A stretch of 64,000 nucleotides of DNA from Smittia aterrima (Eukaryota > Arthropoda > Insecta > Diptera > Chironomidae). The position numbers and the translations under genes are program-made. The DNA is taken from NCBI GenBank assembly GCA_033063855.1, contig CP093829.1, positions 16,027,537-16,091,536 of the forward strand, read 5' to 3'. The number at the start of each line of letters is the position of its first letter. Position 1 is the first letter of the stretch. A model generated the notes under the pieces. It did no database searches and had not been told where the DNA came from. It worked only from the letters and a program-made list of their open reading frames with translations. Of this stretch, positions 10,863 to 23,380 are shown one piece after another.

Positions 10863-12861
10863 ATGACGTTATTAAAGCTATGTCGAACGATTGCAAGTTC
10901 AAAATTATCGTCAGTGAACTACAAGTTCATGTCTTCATTATCAAGTTCAAGTTACATTCACGTGCATGGCTCGAAGCCTCTCAAGTTCTTAAATGTCGGA
11001 CAACTGCTGGATCAAACTGCAAAGAAATATCCAGAGCGCGAGGCTTTAATTTCTTGTGCCGAGAATTCTAAAATCACTTTCGCAGAGACTTTGGACAGAG
11101 TAAAATTGTGAAACTTAAAGGAGTAGCTTGAACAAAATTTAATTTTTTTAGGCAGATCGACTCGCGAGTGGTTTATTGAATCTTGGATTAGTCAAAGGTG
11201 ACCGCGTCGCAATTTGCTCTCCAAATTATGAATTTTGGTATGTTGGCATGTTTGCTCTTGCTCGCGCCGGTTTGATTTGTGTAAGAGATCAAAAGAATAT
11301 TGGAGAAATGTGATTAAGAGAGGAATGTTTTCAGGTTGCGATGAACCCTGCTTATCAACTTCCGGAAATGAATTACAGCTTCAAAAAAGTTGGAGTGAAA
11401 GCAGTGATTGCTCCAGAGTCTTTCCGGAAACAAAATTATTATCAAATGCTGACAAATCTTCAAATTGAGAAGAGCGATGCAAACACTTTGAAAAATATTA
11501 TCATCAACTCAGATAAGAAACTGAAGTGAGCATTATGACCTGTCTACATTTGTTTTTCTAATGTAAATATCTATATTTCAGGGGAGCTTTACAGCTAAAC
11601 GAGTTAATAAATTGCTCATCTGAGAGCGACGTAAGAAAAATTGCAAAGCTTCAATCAACAATCTCCCCAGACTCCGGCTGCAATATTCAATTCTCGTCGG
11701 GAACAACTGGTCAGCCAAAAGCCGCCATTCTCAGCCATTTCAACTTAATTAACAATGCTCATGATATGGGTAAGATTAAAGTCAATAGAAAAATCTAACA
11801 AAAATTTCAAAAGCTTTTCGCAGGAGTTCGGCAGGAATTGGATAAGAACTATCGGCGAATTTGCCTCAACAATCCTTTCTTTCATGTTTACGGCATTGTC
11901 ATTGCCATTCTTAATGCTTTGATTCATGGATCAACTCTTGTTCTACCAGCTCCTCATTTCAGCCCTGCAGATTCACTAAAGGCGATTGTCAAGGAAAAAT
12001 GTGATGTAATCTACGGCACTCCTACAAGTAAAACTCCTTCATATTTTTAAGCGTTGAAAGCTTTCATTGTTTGATTCCACAGTGTTTGTCGATTTGGTGT
12101 CAAAACAAAGAGAAATGAATGTTAATATTCCTGAAATTGCATTTGCAAACACTGGAGGAGCGATTTGCACTCCAAAACTTATTCGAGATGTCGAAACAGT
12201 TTTAAAAGCGAAAAAGCTGCGGTCAATCTATGGACTAACGGAAACTACTTCAGGAGTCTTTCAGTCTCTTCCGAACGATGATAACAAGACCGTTCAAGAG
12301 TTCGTTGGTCATGTAAGCGATCATCTTGAAGCAAAAGTTATCGATGCTGATGGTAATGCAGTTCCGTTCGGTCAGCCTGGTGAGCTATGCATTCGGGGAT
12401 ATTGCACAATGCTCGGTTATTGGGAGGACGAGAAGAAGACAAAAGAAACTATCGATTCGGATAAATGGCTGAGAACAGGAGATCAATTCATTCTCTATGA
12501 GAATGGATACGGAAAAGTTGTGGGCCGATTGAAGGAAATGATAGTTCGTGGTGGAGAAAATTTATTCCCCCGAGAAATTGAAGATTTTTTAAATAACCAT
12601 CCAAACATAATTGAGACTCACGTGATTGGAATTCCTGACGAACGAATGGGAGAGGAAGTTGGAGCCTTCATAAGGCTCAAAGACAACTCAGTGCCAATCA
12701 CAAGAGAGGATATCAAAGAATTCTGCAAAGGAAAACTTGCTCACTTCAAAGTTCCTCGATTTGTGATAACCGTTGATGAATTTCCACGAACTGCTTCAGG
12801 AAAAGTGCAAAAATTCAAATTTTTTGAGACATTTAAGGAGCAACTTGAGGAATTGAAATAA
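10863..12861 (+). CDS. Acsf2: Medium-chain acyl-CoA synthetase, ACSF2-like, copy A
   Basis: ATP-dependent ligase that activates fatty acids to acyl-CoA through an acyl-adenylate, likely in mitochondria. Exons: 10863-11099, 11152-11280, 11335-11525, 11582-11769, 11824-12027, 12083-12861; 575 aa. The ATG at 10863 gives a basic, Ser-rich leader with no acidic residues at first, typical of a mitochondrial presequence. ANL-superfamily motifs: FSSGTTGQPKAA (ATP-binding loop), YGLTETTSG, GELCIRGY, RTGDQF then GRLKEMIVRGGENLFPREIE (hinge), and TASGKVQKFK with the C-terminal catalytic lysine. An AATAAA overlaps the stop codon (12857-12862). Two paralogues lie in inverted orientation 10-15 kb to the right. 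Exons 2 and 6 have exactly the same lengths (129 and 779 nt) in all three copies. Confidence 0.95.
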
Positions 12862-14328
12862 AATCATTAACAGTTAGCTGTGAAAAAACTTTTCTCTTGC
12901 AAAACTAACTTAAAACATAATTTTTATCTTTAGAAGACGAGAAATACCTTGAAAAATGCATTTTTTCTAAAAACGATTTCTCCGAAATGAAAAGTGAACT
13001 CCAAATAATGAAAAACGCTCTAATTTATTTTTGGTTTCTTGATTTTTGAACTTAAATTTTCGATTCTATCCCAACATGAACTTCGAGTCTTGTTAACTCG
13101 GAATGTAAATTTTGGTTTGTGAAAAGGTCAAGAGCCCACTTCTAGGTTTCAATATAAAAACGGTCATGTTCTGGACTCTAAAGGAAAAATATGGATTTGC
13201 CACCTAAGGGAGCTGACCTACGTTTGAATGATATGTATCAGGGATATTTGCTGTGAGGAATATTCAATGAAACGATTGGTAAAGACAACATTTCGACTTC
13301 CTATAGCTTTATTTTGCTTTGTCTCGTTCCCGGAAAAACGTTGTTGACATTTTTTCATATCAATTGGCAATTGCTTTCACATCCAGACTCTCTTATAAAT
13401 AAATAAATGTAAAAAAGAAGAATGTTTGTTGAACTTGCATCCCGTTTTGAATGATTTGTTTTTATTTTATTGCAGTTACTCTCGGATGATTTGAGTTCAA
13501 GTTTCTGATAATCTTTTTTCTGAAAACTTACTTCCTAAATCTTTGGTCTCGAGATCACTCTGCAATAAAAGTTCTGCCTTCAATCAAATTTGTAAAACGA
13601 CGTCTCGGTTTGCTTATCCGGTTCTTTATCATACGTTAAATAATTTACATTTTACCAGAACCATAAACAATAATGTGACTACGGCTCCTTGAGCTAAAAT
13701 GTTTTCAGCATTTGTAATAAACAAATTCGTCGAATCTCTCTTCTATTGATTTTACCTATTACACTTAAAGTTTCACCATTAATATATGGAATATTAAAGT
13801 TTTCTGAAGCATTGCTGTAAATCTTAAAGGTTATTTAAAGAGGAAATTTTCATCTTCTATTAGACAAATTGAACTTTCATTTATTGAAAAGCAACGAGAG
13901 AAAATCGTTGAAGCACTCGCTCTCGACGCAATACTTTGCTCAAGTGATGAATTTCCTTTGACAAAATGATGAAAAAAAAATCTTTTACGTAAGTCGTTTG
14001 GGGCGATTTCAAATGAGCTTTTAAGACCTTCTTTGTTTTTCTTTGAGAAGAAACATTGAAAAGGTAAAAGCTCTTGTGAGCTTGATATATAACGATTTAA
14101 TTGGAAATGGATTGAATAGATTGCAATCATCAAATTTGAATTATCAAGAGTCCAATGGAAATATTCAATTTGACTTCGTTCAGATAGTTTCAATTCATTT
14201 TCTGATTTCCGCTTTATTTCAATTCTGCTCTTAAATACAAGGTACTCGAATGAATATTTAATAACAAGTTCAGCGATTCAGTTAAAACATTTTTCGAATT
14301 ATTTTCTGCTCTTTGCTCATATAAAGTT
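12862..14328. other. Intergenic region with no supportable gene
   Basis: 1.47 kb between two convergent genes. It holds the ACSF2-A 3' end and the transporter 3' UTR; minus-strand AATAAA at 14213-14218 is about 110 nt past the transporter stop. ORFs on either strand around 13.8-14.2 kb show no domain, splice logic or signal peptide. Confidence 0.6.
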
Positions 14329-16967
14329 TTACTCTAATGGTTTTTTAATTGTTTTCGGGATCAGAAGACAAATAAAACTGCAAACTGATAACAAATGTTT
14401 GAATAAATGTTAAATTTTAAATCAATTTAATTTACCAATTAATGTCGCTCCAATCATCAAAAACGGCGGAAAGCATCCTCTTGTCATTAACCAGGGAAAT
14501 AGCAAGTTGCCCATTATCGCTCCTGTCCGTCCAAACATCATAACAAGCGAAACGTTCATTGTCCTGTTCGTTTTTAATTAAATAAAAAGGAAAACTTTTT
14601 TCAATTTTAATCTACCTGGTCGGGGTTGGGAATAATGAGACGACAGAGCCAAGAAGTGTTGTTGAGGCAATGCTCGCCACGGCAATGTAACCAGCGGACA
14701 ACAGAAGTGTCGTTAAAGTGCTGTTAGCCCAATACAAGCCAATACCGCATGTTCCAGAAAACAGAAGACCAAACACTAAATATAAAATCAATTCGGATAA
14801 CAAATTTCATAATTAAACATTTTCAAACCTAAAATATTTTTATTGCCAACCGCATTGATCAATGAACTTGCCATCAAATACAGCACCAATTGAATGACAC
14901 CAATTAAAATTGAATTAATGAACATGGAGCTGTTAACGTTCTGAAAAATAAAATCATATCTATTTGATTGACGGCTGTTTTTACAATTAAAAATTTCTCA
15001 CCGGTTCGCAAATCATATCAGTGCTGACCGTCACATCAACAACGAAAAGTTTAGTTTTGTTGACTTTAAAGTCCATCATCGTACACAAATTTGCATCCGA
15101 TGGTGCCCCATCAAGCGAAAACTCACTTTCAAACTCATCTATGATAGCGAAGAGCTGAACAATCCACAGACGAAACGTGTTCAATCTGACGATGCGATGA
15201 CAATTTGATGAATCGTTAGCGTTACAATGAAATAAAAGCTTTAACAAACTTACCCAAACAGAATACAAAACTGAATTGTGTAAACGAGGCATGCATTCCT
15301 AAAATGAATTGGTTCAAGCATCACTGACATTTGCGAGAATCCTCCGCGAATGCCTCTCCAAATGGACGAGAATAATTTTGCATTTTTAGAAGAGATGCTG
15401 CCACCTGTTTTAATTCGATTTTCCCTCTCGACTACCAAAGCTTTGACCTGGCGCGTTTCATTAAATGAATGTGACATTTTGGAGAGAAAAAAAAATGTAA
15501 AACTCACCGGAAAGTTCACGTTCGGTCCATAGTTCATTCTGTGAATTGTCGCAAAAACTTTCAAAGCTAATTCATTGCGCCCTCGAGACATGAGAAATTT
15601 GGGACTCTCCGGTAGTAAAACCCATACGCACACGCCACTAATAACGCTTGGCAATGAACAAAAGAGAAGAAACGTTTGCCATGTGTGTAGTTCTGAAAGT
15701 TAGTACGTTGCTCCTGAGATTAGAATCAGATTAATTAAATTTCATATTACCTAGCACGTTCACAACAATTTTGAAGGCAAACGAAGCATCCGGAATTATC
15801 AACATGGCCAGAAGTGGAAGAACAATGCTTGCGATGCTGAAGAAGATTCCAACTGACATCATCACTCGTGACCTGTACTTGAGCCCGTGAAGCTCTGACA
15901 GATATGACATCAAAACAGCAAACGGTCCACATATTCTATAAAAAATATGTTCATGAAGAATGAGAGAAAAGTTACATAATCCCATGCTCAACCACCCATC
16001 TGTTGGTAATTGGAGAGACGTATTGCTTTCATAATTAATTATGCTCACATGAAACCGCTTATAAATTTAAATATTGTAATGGACAGAAAATTTTGACTGA
16101 GTGCACAGAGAACGCTGACAAATCCATCGAGAAGATAACCATAGACCAAAAGCTTTCTCCTTCCTAGGACGTCACTAAGGAATCCCCATAGAAATGCTGA
16201 GCTAATCATTCCTAGGACATAACACGATTTGTTGATAACATCTTCTGTTAAATGCCAGACATTGATTAGTACAAACCTCCATAAGTGACAGCATTGAGAG
16301 TGCCCTTGTCGACTAGTGATAAATTTAAATCGCATTCAGCGCTGGGAAGGATTAACGACATTGCAGTCGTGGCAAACACGCTACTGAAGCAGCAAGGTAA
16401 TGCTATTAATAGAAGCAAATAATTAAACTTTCCATATCCAGTCGCTTCGATTGCCGTTTCAAAATCTGCCATATCCAGTGAAGGAGCTGTAGAGAAAAAG
16501 TTCTCAATATTAACAAGTTTTTGTGCAGAAAAATTTCCCGCTGCTCTTCAGTTATTTTATGAAAAATATGGAGGCTGACACTTGGAAATCAGAAAAAGAG
16601 TTTATGCTCACTTTTGTTATTAACTTACAAATTGGAATTCACTGTAACATGATACAAGACACGGATGTAAATCGTGAGGCTTTCCGACAGTTTTCCAATC
16701 ATCGGATGATGCATTCAAGTGAAAGTCTTAAACTCTCATACGCGGAAATAATTTACGAATGAGAGCTTTATAGAATCCAAGAGCGTAAAAATTTCGGTTG
16801 ATTAAACTGACTGAGCGATTAGTGCGAGTTCACAAACATCGACGGTCTGAATTTTAATCTTTTTTTTTGGAACATTATTGATTTTTTTTATGGACTCAAG
16901 ATCTGTGAACGTTACCTAGTAAACAACTTACTTGGTATGCTGGATTTCTTTCTATTTTCGTCCTCCA
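14329..16967 (-). CDS. SV2-like major facilitator transporter
   Basis: Twelve-segment MFS transporter of the synaptic vesicle glycoprotein 2-like group expanded in flies; the substrate is unknown, and plasma or vesicle membrane is inferred. Eleven exons on the minus strand: 16967-16931, 16486-16277, 16211-16049, 15935-15751, 15692-15508, 15447-15254, 15185-15002, 14940-14829, 14775-14616, 14563-14436, 14384-14329; all phases agree, 537 aa. Family marks: DFETAIEATGYGKFNYLLLL at the start of the transporter domain, SLILPSAECDLNLS, the MFS loop motif GFLSDVLGRRK, ICGPFAVLMSYLSELHG, LPESPKFLMSRGR, and a central extracellular loop carrying Cys residues. The last exon encodes only 18 residues, ending in IPKTIKKPLE; it is found by using the first of two nearby AG acceptors. 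Confidence 0.92.
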
Positions 16968-17416
16968 TTACAATAAAAAATCACAAATTCAAATGTTTCT
17001 TCAAATTTCTTGACGTCTGCTCACAACGTTTCAATAGTCACTGCTTAGAGATTCTCTATCACACAATTTTATCTCCAATATTTACACTAGATCTAGAGAT
17101 TTCAAAATAAGCAGAGTAATAGTAAATAATTCATCATCACCATCCGAACGGATTATAAATTGAGCTCGTAGAGTGAAAGAATCGTGAAAAATTCTGTTAG
17201 CACAATTCAAGTTTTAAAGAAATCGCCTGAAGTCCTTAAAGACTTGGATAGTACTAAAAAAGCCTCTTCTGAAATTTTAATAAGAGGTTGAAGCTTTTAT
17301 TTCTAGACATTTGTAACAAAGTTAAATAAAACACAATTTGCGAGAAACTTTTTTTTGTTGTTGATGTCTGTCATGAATTTTTAAGCCCAACCAATCAAAC
17401 TTTCACAAACAATAGT
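16968..17416 (-). other. Transporter upstream region and TkR86C 3' UTR
   Basis: Holds the promoter side of the SV2-like gene and the 3' UTR of the next minus-strand gene. Minus-strand AATAAA at 17296-17301 lies about 115 nt past the TkR86C stop. No coding exon seen. Confidence 0.55.
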
Positions 17417-20400
17417 TCACAAGAGATTTGTCGGCGATACTACTCTTGCTTTCTTCTCTGAGAATTTTGTTTCAGCCGTTGACTTTTTCCATTTTACTGA
17501 TAAAGTTTTCTGACGGCAGCACGACTGCGAATCATTTTTCAACATCATTTTATCGTTCGTGAGGTTATCCCGCTCGCCCGATATCATTTGAAAGCAACAG
17601 AAGCAGATAATTTGCTGGAAATAAACTCGAAACCTGAAAATAATATTGTCAGACAATTGAAGAGCTTATTCTAATCAACGATTGCACCTCCTGTTCAGCC
17701 AATAATAAATTAATGGATTCACCATGGCGTTTGACATTGCTAGCCAATAAAGTCCAAGGTACAGATGCTGCACGTAACTCGTCGCCATTATCTTGTTGTT
17801 ATGATAAGAATAAATGAAGAACAAATGATACGGCAGCCAGCAAACTAGAATTGACATCGTTGAATCGTGATTTTCTTTTTAAAAAATCCTTCAAATTGAT
17901 TACCTGCGAATATTGTTACAACGACAACGAACATCTTGACGACCTGTTGGAGCGAGAAGAACGAAAATTTGACACTTAATGGATTTATGTAAATAACTTT
18001 CGGCTTCCTTTGTAGAAAATCCAAATTGCGATTCAGTTTCCGACTCGAAAGGTTTTGTGGTTACAACAGTAGAGCCTCACTCATCGACGATGAAGGAGAT
18101 TTGCATAATGTGATTGTTCCTTACCTTCTTCTTTGACTTCATCGACTCCTGTTGCCTTTCAGTTCTCTCACCAATCGATCGACTTCGACAAAGCTCACGG
18201 CCCATCAGAGAATAGCAAACGAACATTACCGCAATAGGAACGCCATAAGTCAAGATGAGGAAAACAATGTTATAGCTGTGAGAGATGAGAGAAATTCCGA
18301 TTTATGGGCCCACGAGCAGATTTTAATTTATTACAAAATCAATTTAAACTGTCGACTAAAGATTTTTCATTCATTTTTCATGATTTGCGATGACAGTCTT
18401 AATTCGACCGAAAGCGAGAAGTTACGAAGAAGAAATCAAATCAAAACATTTAACAGCATGAAGTCCCACAAATTCTGCATGGAAAGGCAATAAGGCCTAA
18501 GAGCTTTCGTCAAATATTTCCTCATAGATCTTAGTTGAGTGATAAATTTAAATGAAGGTCTCACAGTTAAGCTTCTCGTAAAAAAAATCTTCGAGATCAT
18601 GTCAATCGAAATCGAAGCGAAAACTACAATTTGAAAATTAAATTTCCATCAGAAAGTGTCGTCTCTGTTCTTCGTTTAAACTGTTCTCAATGATAAGAAT
18701 CGCAAACTAAGTGAAAAGCTTCCTCATCCATGTTCTTACTCTTCTCATCCTTTTCATGTTTTTTGCGCGCTTAATGTTTTGTAGAACTCGCGTTTTATTC
18801 CCATTCTCCTTGTTCAACCGAGTGAGCTTCAGTGCATTCAATGAAATTCTTAAAGCAGAACTTTGTAAGTTTAGTTTTCATCGAGCGTCACAAAAAGTTA
18901 TTTCCCGGGGACAAAAAATAATTTAAACTGCAGAACAAAGGGGAGAGATCAGTTCAGATCTGCCAGTGAGTTAACAAACAAACTATTTTAAAGTAAAAGA
19001 AAATTATTCACGTTCTTCATTTTAAAGTTCTTCTTCTTCCGTCCAAATGGAAGCTCATCCGTAAATGATGTCATTAAAAAAGTTTAGCTCAAGATTGTCA
19101 AACCTCAAAATTGTCTTAACACCCTTGACTCTCTTTTTTTTTGGCAAGAGTGACTTTGGAGAATTTTCCTTTTTCTATTTACTCACATATAGTCAGTTTG
19201 AGACGTTGGATAAACTCCGTCCGGCCAAGAAATGAAGCAAACAGTCCTCGTCTTCCCATTCATATACCTGAGGTTAAAAGGTAAAGTTTTTAGATCTTCT
19301 CGAATTGCACGTGCGGTGTGGAAAAGAGAAAAATTATTGAGATGAAGTGTACATAACGAGATCTCAATATCTCGTTGAATTTTGTTTGGAAAACTTATTA
19401 ATTAGCAACTTAAGCTATCACAAAGTTTGGAGCATTAATTTGATTATAAGGAAGAGTACTTCTTTGTTGATATTGACGAGTAAATAAGGCAAGGAGCTGC
19501 CAAGACACAACTTGCTAGCCATACAATTAGAATAATTATCCTTGCTTTCTTTCTCGACGTTCGATGTTGCAACGGACGAACAATCTATGATAAGCAAAAC
19601 ATGAAAGGTGAACGGCGAATATTATTTTTAGAGAGAAAGGAACTCACGGCAATGTATCTGAAAATTAATTGAAAAAGATTTTTCTTAAAGATTTGGCGAA
19701 AGGCTTTCGTCTTATAAAACCAAACGAACCTGTCAAAAGAAATCGCCACGAGCGTGAAAACAGAAGCAGCGACGGATACGTTTGCGATAAAATTATTTAT
19801 AGTACAATACCTTAAACAGAAAGGCAAAAAGGAAATAAACAAGGTTTGAAAGCTCGCGAACACAATCGTGTCAAACTTCACTTACAATTGCCCAAACGGC
19901 CAATCTGAAAATTATCAGAATATTAATTTTCTGAAGCAAATAAAATTCAAGTCATGAATTACCGGAATCTATCATAAAAATGAAGTTGAACACACAATTC
20001 ATTGAAGCCATGAGAAGGTCAGCAAGGCTTAGATTCAGCAAGAAATAGTTGGTGACAGTTCTCATTCGTCGGTGAGCTTAAAGAAGTTTGAATGAACATT
20101 CATGTGCATGAGAAGAAATAAAGTTTTGTGTCGCACCTAAAACAATCCAAAGTACAATGCAATTCCCACTGATCGCTACGACGAGCATTGCACCAAACAA
20201 AAGCGACCAAATAGCTTTCAAGAGCATTGGAAGTTCATAAGGCTTCTTGCTTTGCGAGCTGAGAAGGCATTCGCTAATAAACTCTCTGAAAGTTTAAAGT
20301 TATTCTTAATTAGATAGCAACTGTAACAGTTGTGCCATAAATAGCTGAAAAACAATGTTCTCCAGATCATCTCTTAATAGGATGAGTTTCGACTCACGAA

Positions 20401-20686
20401 TAAAACTCTTACATAAGCAGAAAACTCTTCAGCAAATTTATCAGAGCTGCGAGCTATATAAATGCAAATTTATGTGCGAGTTTACGTAATGTGACTTGTG
20501 AACCTACTTGAGCGATACTTTAAACTCCGTATCCACCTGCTGAGTGTAAATCTCACCGAGGATATCCAAAAAAGAAGAGTTTTCCAGCCAGGCTTCACTT
20601 CTATTTTGCACTGTCAGATCAGGAAACTGATTGAAGACACTCAGCGTACAATTCCGAAGGAGCTCGTTAGAGAAGCTCTCACTCAT
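17417..20686 (-). CDS. TkR86C: Tachykinin-family neuropeptide receptor TkR86C (natalisin-receptor type)
   Basis: Class A GPCR for tachykinin-related or natalisin peptides in neurons. Twelve coding exons on the minus strand: 20686-20508, 20285-20137, 20076-19963, 19904-19886, 19810-19730, 19657-19648, 19584-19460, 19267-19187, 18275-18125, 17943-17904, 17844-17688, 17633-17417; 440 aa. The extracellular N terminus has three N-glycosylation sites (Asn12, Asn28, Asn36). TM2 has [23 protein letters not shown] leads into TM3; D180-R181-Y182 is the DRY motif; TM6 has [13 protein letters not shown]7 has [16 protein letters not shown]-type ICL3 and YFQQIICFC after TM7 match Drosophila TkR86C. Two micro-exons (19 and 10 nt) are required to keep the conserved sequence. 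The ligand is inferred from orthology only. Confidence 0.95.
18276..19186 (-). other. TkR86C intron between ECL2 and TM5 exons
   Basis: A 911-nt intron, the longest in this receptor gene; the others are about 50-230 nt. ORFs inside it (for example 18152-18493 on the plus strand) overlap the TM5 exon on the other strand or have no features, and are not called. Confidence 0.7.
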
Positions 20687-22070
20687 TTTATTATTCGCGG
20701 TCTTTCCTCTTTAACTAATAAGAACTAATTAAAACAAGAATAAGTTTCCTCATTAATCCTTTGGCGTACACTTTTCTTCGATATTTCGAGATAGATAAGT
20801 AAGTCGAATTGATTTTATCACTGTCTGAACATTTTATTTGCTTACTTTTTCTTTTTCTTTGTTTAATTATTAGGCTTAAGAGCTAAACTGTAATTTATCT
20901 TCACGAAAATCTTTTCACTGATTCCATTACAAGATGAATTTGCTATTTCCCTGAATTCTTTAACGGTCTAATTCCAAAATATCCATCGATCAAGGAAACG
21001 AATAAATTATCGGAATTAATAATAAATTCCGCTCAGGTGCACGTTTAGTACTTAACTTTTATCTGATCTTACAACGAGCCCGAAATGTTCAACATCAAAA
21101 ACTTTTCAAGCATACAAACTATAAAAAAAATCTTTTAGGTTTTTTTTCTCCGACCGAGCGAGACGAGGAACGAAAGCAAACTGATATCAAGAACACGCAA
21201 CAGGATCACAAAAGAGTGAAACACGAGAGAGGAAAAACCCGAAAGAGAGCTTTCAGGAAAATGATATCGTGATACTGTTGAGTTTAAAGCTCTCTCGCTA
21301 TGCTGAAAGCATTCTCGCTCTTAAAAGCTTTTTTATTTTGAGACTTTGTCAACAAATTTTGTTTTGTCGCAGATTCAGAACTGAAAATGAATTAAAGGAA
21401 TTGTTTAATATTCTTTGATCAAATATTTACTTCATTTTCAAGAGAAATTATATTTATTTCCTACATAGAGAAATATTTCAGGATATGTAAGGTTTGCTCT
21501 AGTGCTCGAAGGCAAAGATAATTACCAATGATTTTTTCTTAGCCTCGAAGCGGTTGTGTCGACTTAACTTGCCAAACGCAATATACTGTTTTTGAGGCTC
21601 TGGTGATGTCTGTTAATTCATTTGAAGCTAAATCGATTTTCATGTTTTGTAAAATATTGAAAGGTCAAAACTCTTGTTGCACGTAAGAAGCTTTTTAAGT
21701 TTCCTTTATCGAGAATTCAGAAGAAAAAAACCAGCGAATGAACGAGCTTCAATATTTCCTGTCGAGTTTTGTCCAAAACGTTCACTCAATGTTACCTCGC
21801 TTCAATTGACATGTCCAATTCTGAATGATGTGAAACATTTTTATGACAGGATCGATTTCACTTCATTCAAAAGGACCTTAAAATTCGTCATTTTTGCGGT
21901 TCAGCCCGTGAATGAGAGTGTAATTTACAATTACAGACTGCGAACAATAAAATGGAACATTTCGTACGATTTTATTTATCAGCAGGAAGTGAATGACGTC
22001 GCGTGAGCGAAATATTTTTGTTCATTTAATTATCACAATTCCGTCCAGTTTCTATTGTAAAATCATAATA
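20687..22070. other. Divergent upstream region TkR86C / serine protease homologue
   Basis: 1.38 kb between the receptor start (minus) and the secreted protease homologue start (plus). It must hold both promoters. The plus-strand ORF 21674-22006 begins at TTG, has no signal peptide or domain and ends before the real start; I do not call it. Confidence 0.5.
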
Positions 22071-23373
22071 ATGAGTCGACTTCTAGTTGCTGCCTTTACA
22101 TTATTTTTCTTTGAAGTCGCTGTAGCTACAGATAGTAAGTTTTACAAGAATAAATTTTGTTATTCAGGCGTGTTTGTAATTTCTGTTTCAATAAAGACGA
22201 ACCTTGCACAATAAATCGAACTGGCGAGACAGGCGAGTGTATTTTTTTTATTCAATGTCCACTGCTGCTCGAGGAATACAGAAAAGATCGAACTGCAATT
22301 CCAACTGTTTGCAACAAAGAGAGAAGGAGAATTTGCTGTCCATTGAAGTTAGAGAAAGTTCCTGATAAGCCAAAAGCAGCGAGCAATTTTATCGATGCAG
22401 GATTTTCCGGGACGGAAATACAAGATGCTGATAATGAAAGATTCAACTCTCCGCAGTTCATCAAAAGTTTGTCATAAAAAATGACAAATTTCGCAAAGTT
22501 AAAGTTTTAAATTTTCAGAGTGCAGCTCCTACCGAAGCATTTTGGTTAGAAACGAAACTGAGGTGTCTTTTGTTTTAGGAGAGCCATCACATGTCAAAAG
22601 AATTAATATTTGCAATCAGAACACAGCCGACAATGGAATAGCAGGAGAACTCGAGTTTCCACACATAGCAATTATAAAACTTCGAAACCGTCTATCAAAT
22701 ATTAGACTAGGCGAGTCTAAATGCATTGGATCTCTAATTTCCGAGTTTCATGTCATAACTTCAGTTAATTGCGTGCACTCAGACATTGATCATTTTGTTA
22801 CAGTTCAGTTAGGCTCGTCTATTCAGGAAGAGACCGAGAATTTAGAAGTCGAGGAAATCGAAGTTAAATACGGAATCGCGATTCTTAAATTGAAGGAGAA
22901 AGTTAAATTCAGTGAACGAGCTATGCCGATTTGTCTCTATCCCGATGAAAAAGTAACTTCACAGTCAGCTCTTCTGACTGGATGGACAGGCGATTGGAGA
23001 GATTGTGAGCCTAAACTAAAGAAATGGAATGTGAGGAACGATTTAATTGAAGGAAACCTCTGGCAGTATAAATTTAATGAAACGGCGATCTTGAACTATC
23101 GAGAGGTTTGTATAATTTCAAAATTTTCTCTTTCACTTGCTTTAAAGATTTCTTTAGACTTTGATGCCTGGAGCTCCACTTCAAATCTATCATCTCAGAA
23201 ATGCTTGTCAATATTCACTCGTTGGACTTTTTGAACAACTCACTCACGGTCAATACTTCTTCAACAAAATATTTAAGAAACTTCGTTGGATAGAAAATGT
23301 GGCATGGCCAAGAAACTTGAATCAGATGAGCGCAAAAACTTATCGTATCATGAAAAAAAGTTTAAATCATTGA
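22071..23373 (+). CDS. CLIP-domain serine protease homologue, catalytically inactive
   Basis: Secreted non-catalytic relative of the clotting and Toll/melanisation proteases. Exons: 22071-22134, 22197-22466, 22519-23105, 23158-23373; 378 aa. Residues 1-20 are a signal peptide. Residues 22-70 form a CLIP domain with six cysteines in order (EPC, GEC, QCP, TVC, ICC). The S1-like domain begins near residue 155. All three catalytic positions are replaced: TAAHC reads TSVNC (Asn195), the DIAL aspartate is Gly230 (YGIAIL), and GDSGGPL reads LMPGAPL (Pro311). Such homologues usually act as cofactors in proteolytic immune cascades; that role is inferred. AATAAA directly follows the stop (23374-23379), and the stop is 7 bp from that of the convergent acyl-CoA synthetase. 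Confidence 0.9.
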
Positions 23374-23380
23374 AATAAAT

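Noticed and set aside
13831..14193. 120-codon minus-strand ORF right of ACSF2-A
   Set aside because: No domain, no splice logic, and it lies in the 3' region of the transporter gene on the same strand.
14340..14384. Transporter apparently ending without a proper C-terminal exon
   Set aside because: Using the acceptor TATCAG instead of the nearby TTTGCAG puts the last exon in frame and gives the expected IPKTIKKPLE-type tail.
22135..22196. Apparent frameshift in the CLIP protease homologue, suggesting a pseudogene
   Set aside because: An early acceptor (GCGTG) gives the wrong frame, but the acceptor AATAAAG at 22196 gives a normal 62-nt intron, restores frame and yields a complete six-Cys CLIP domain.
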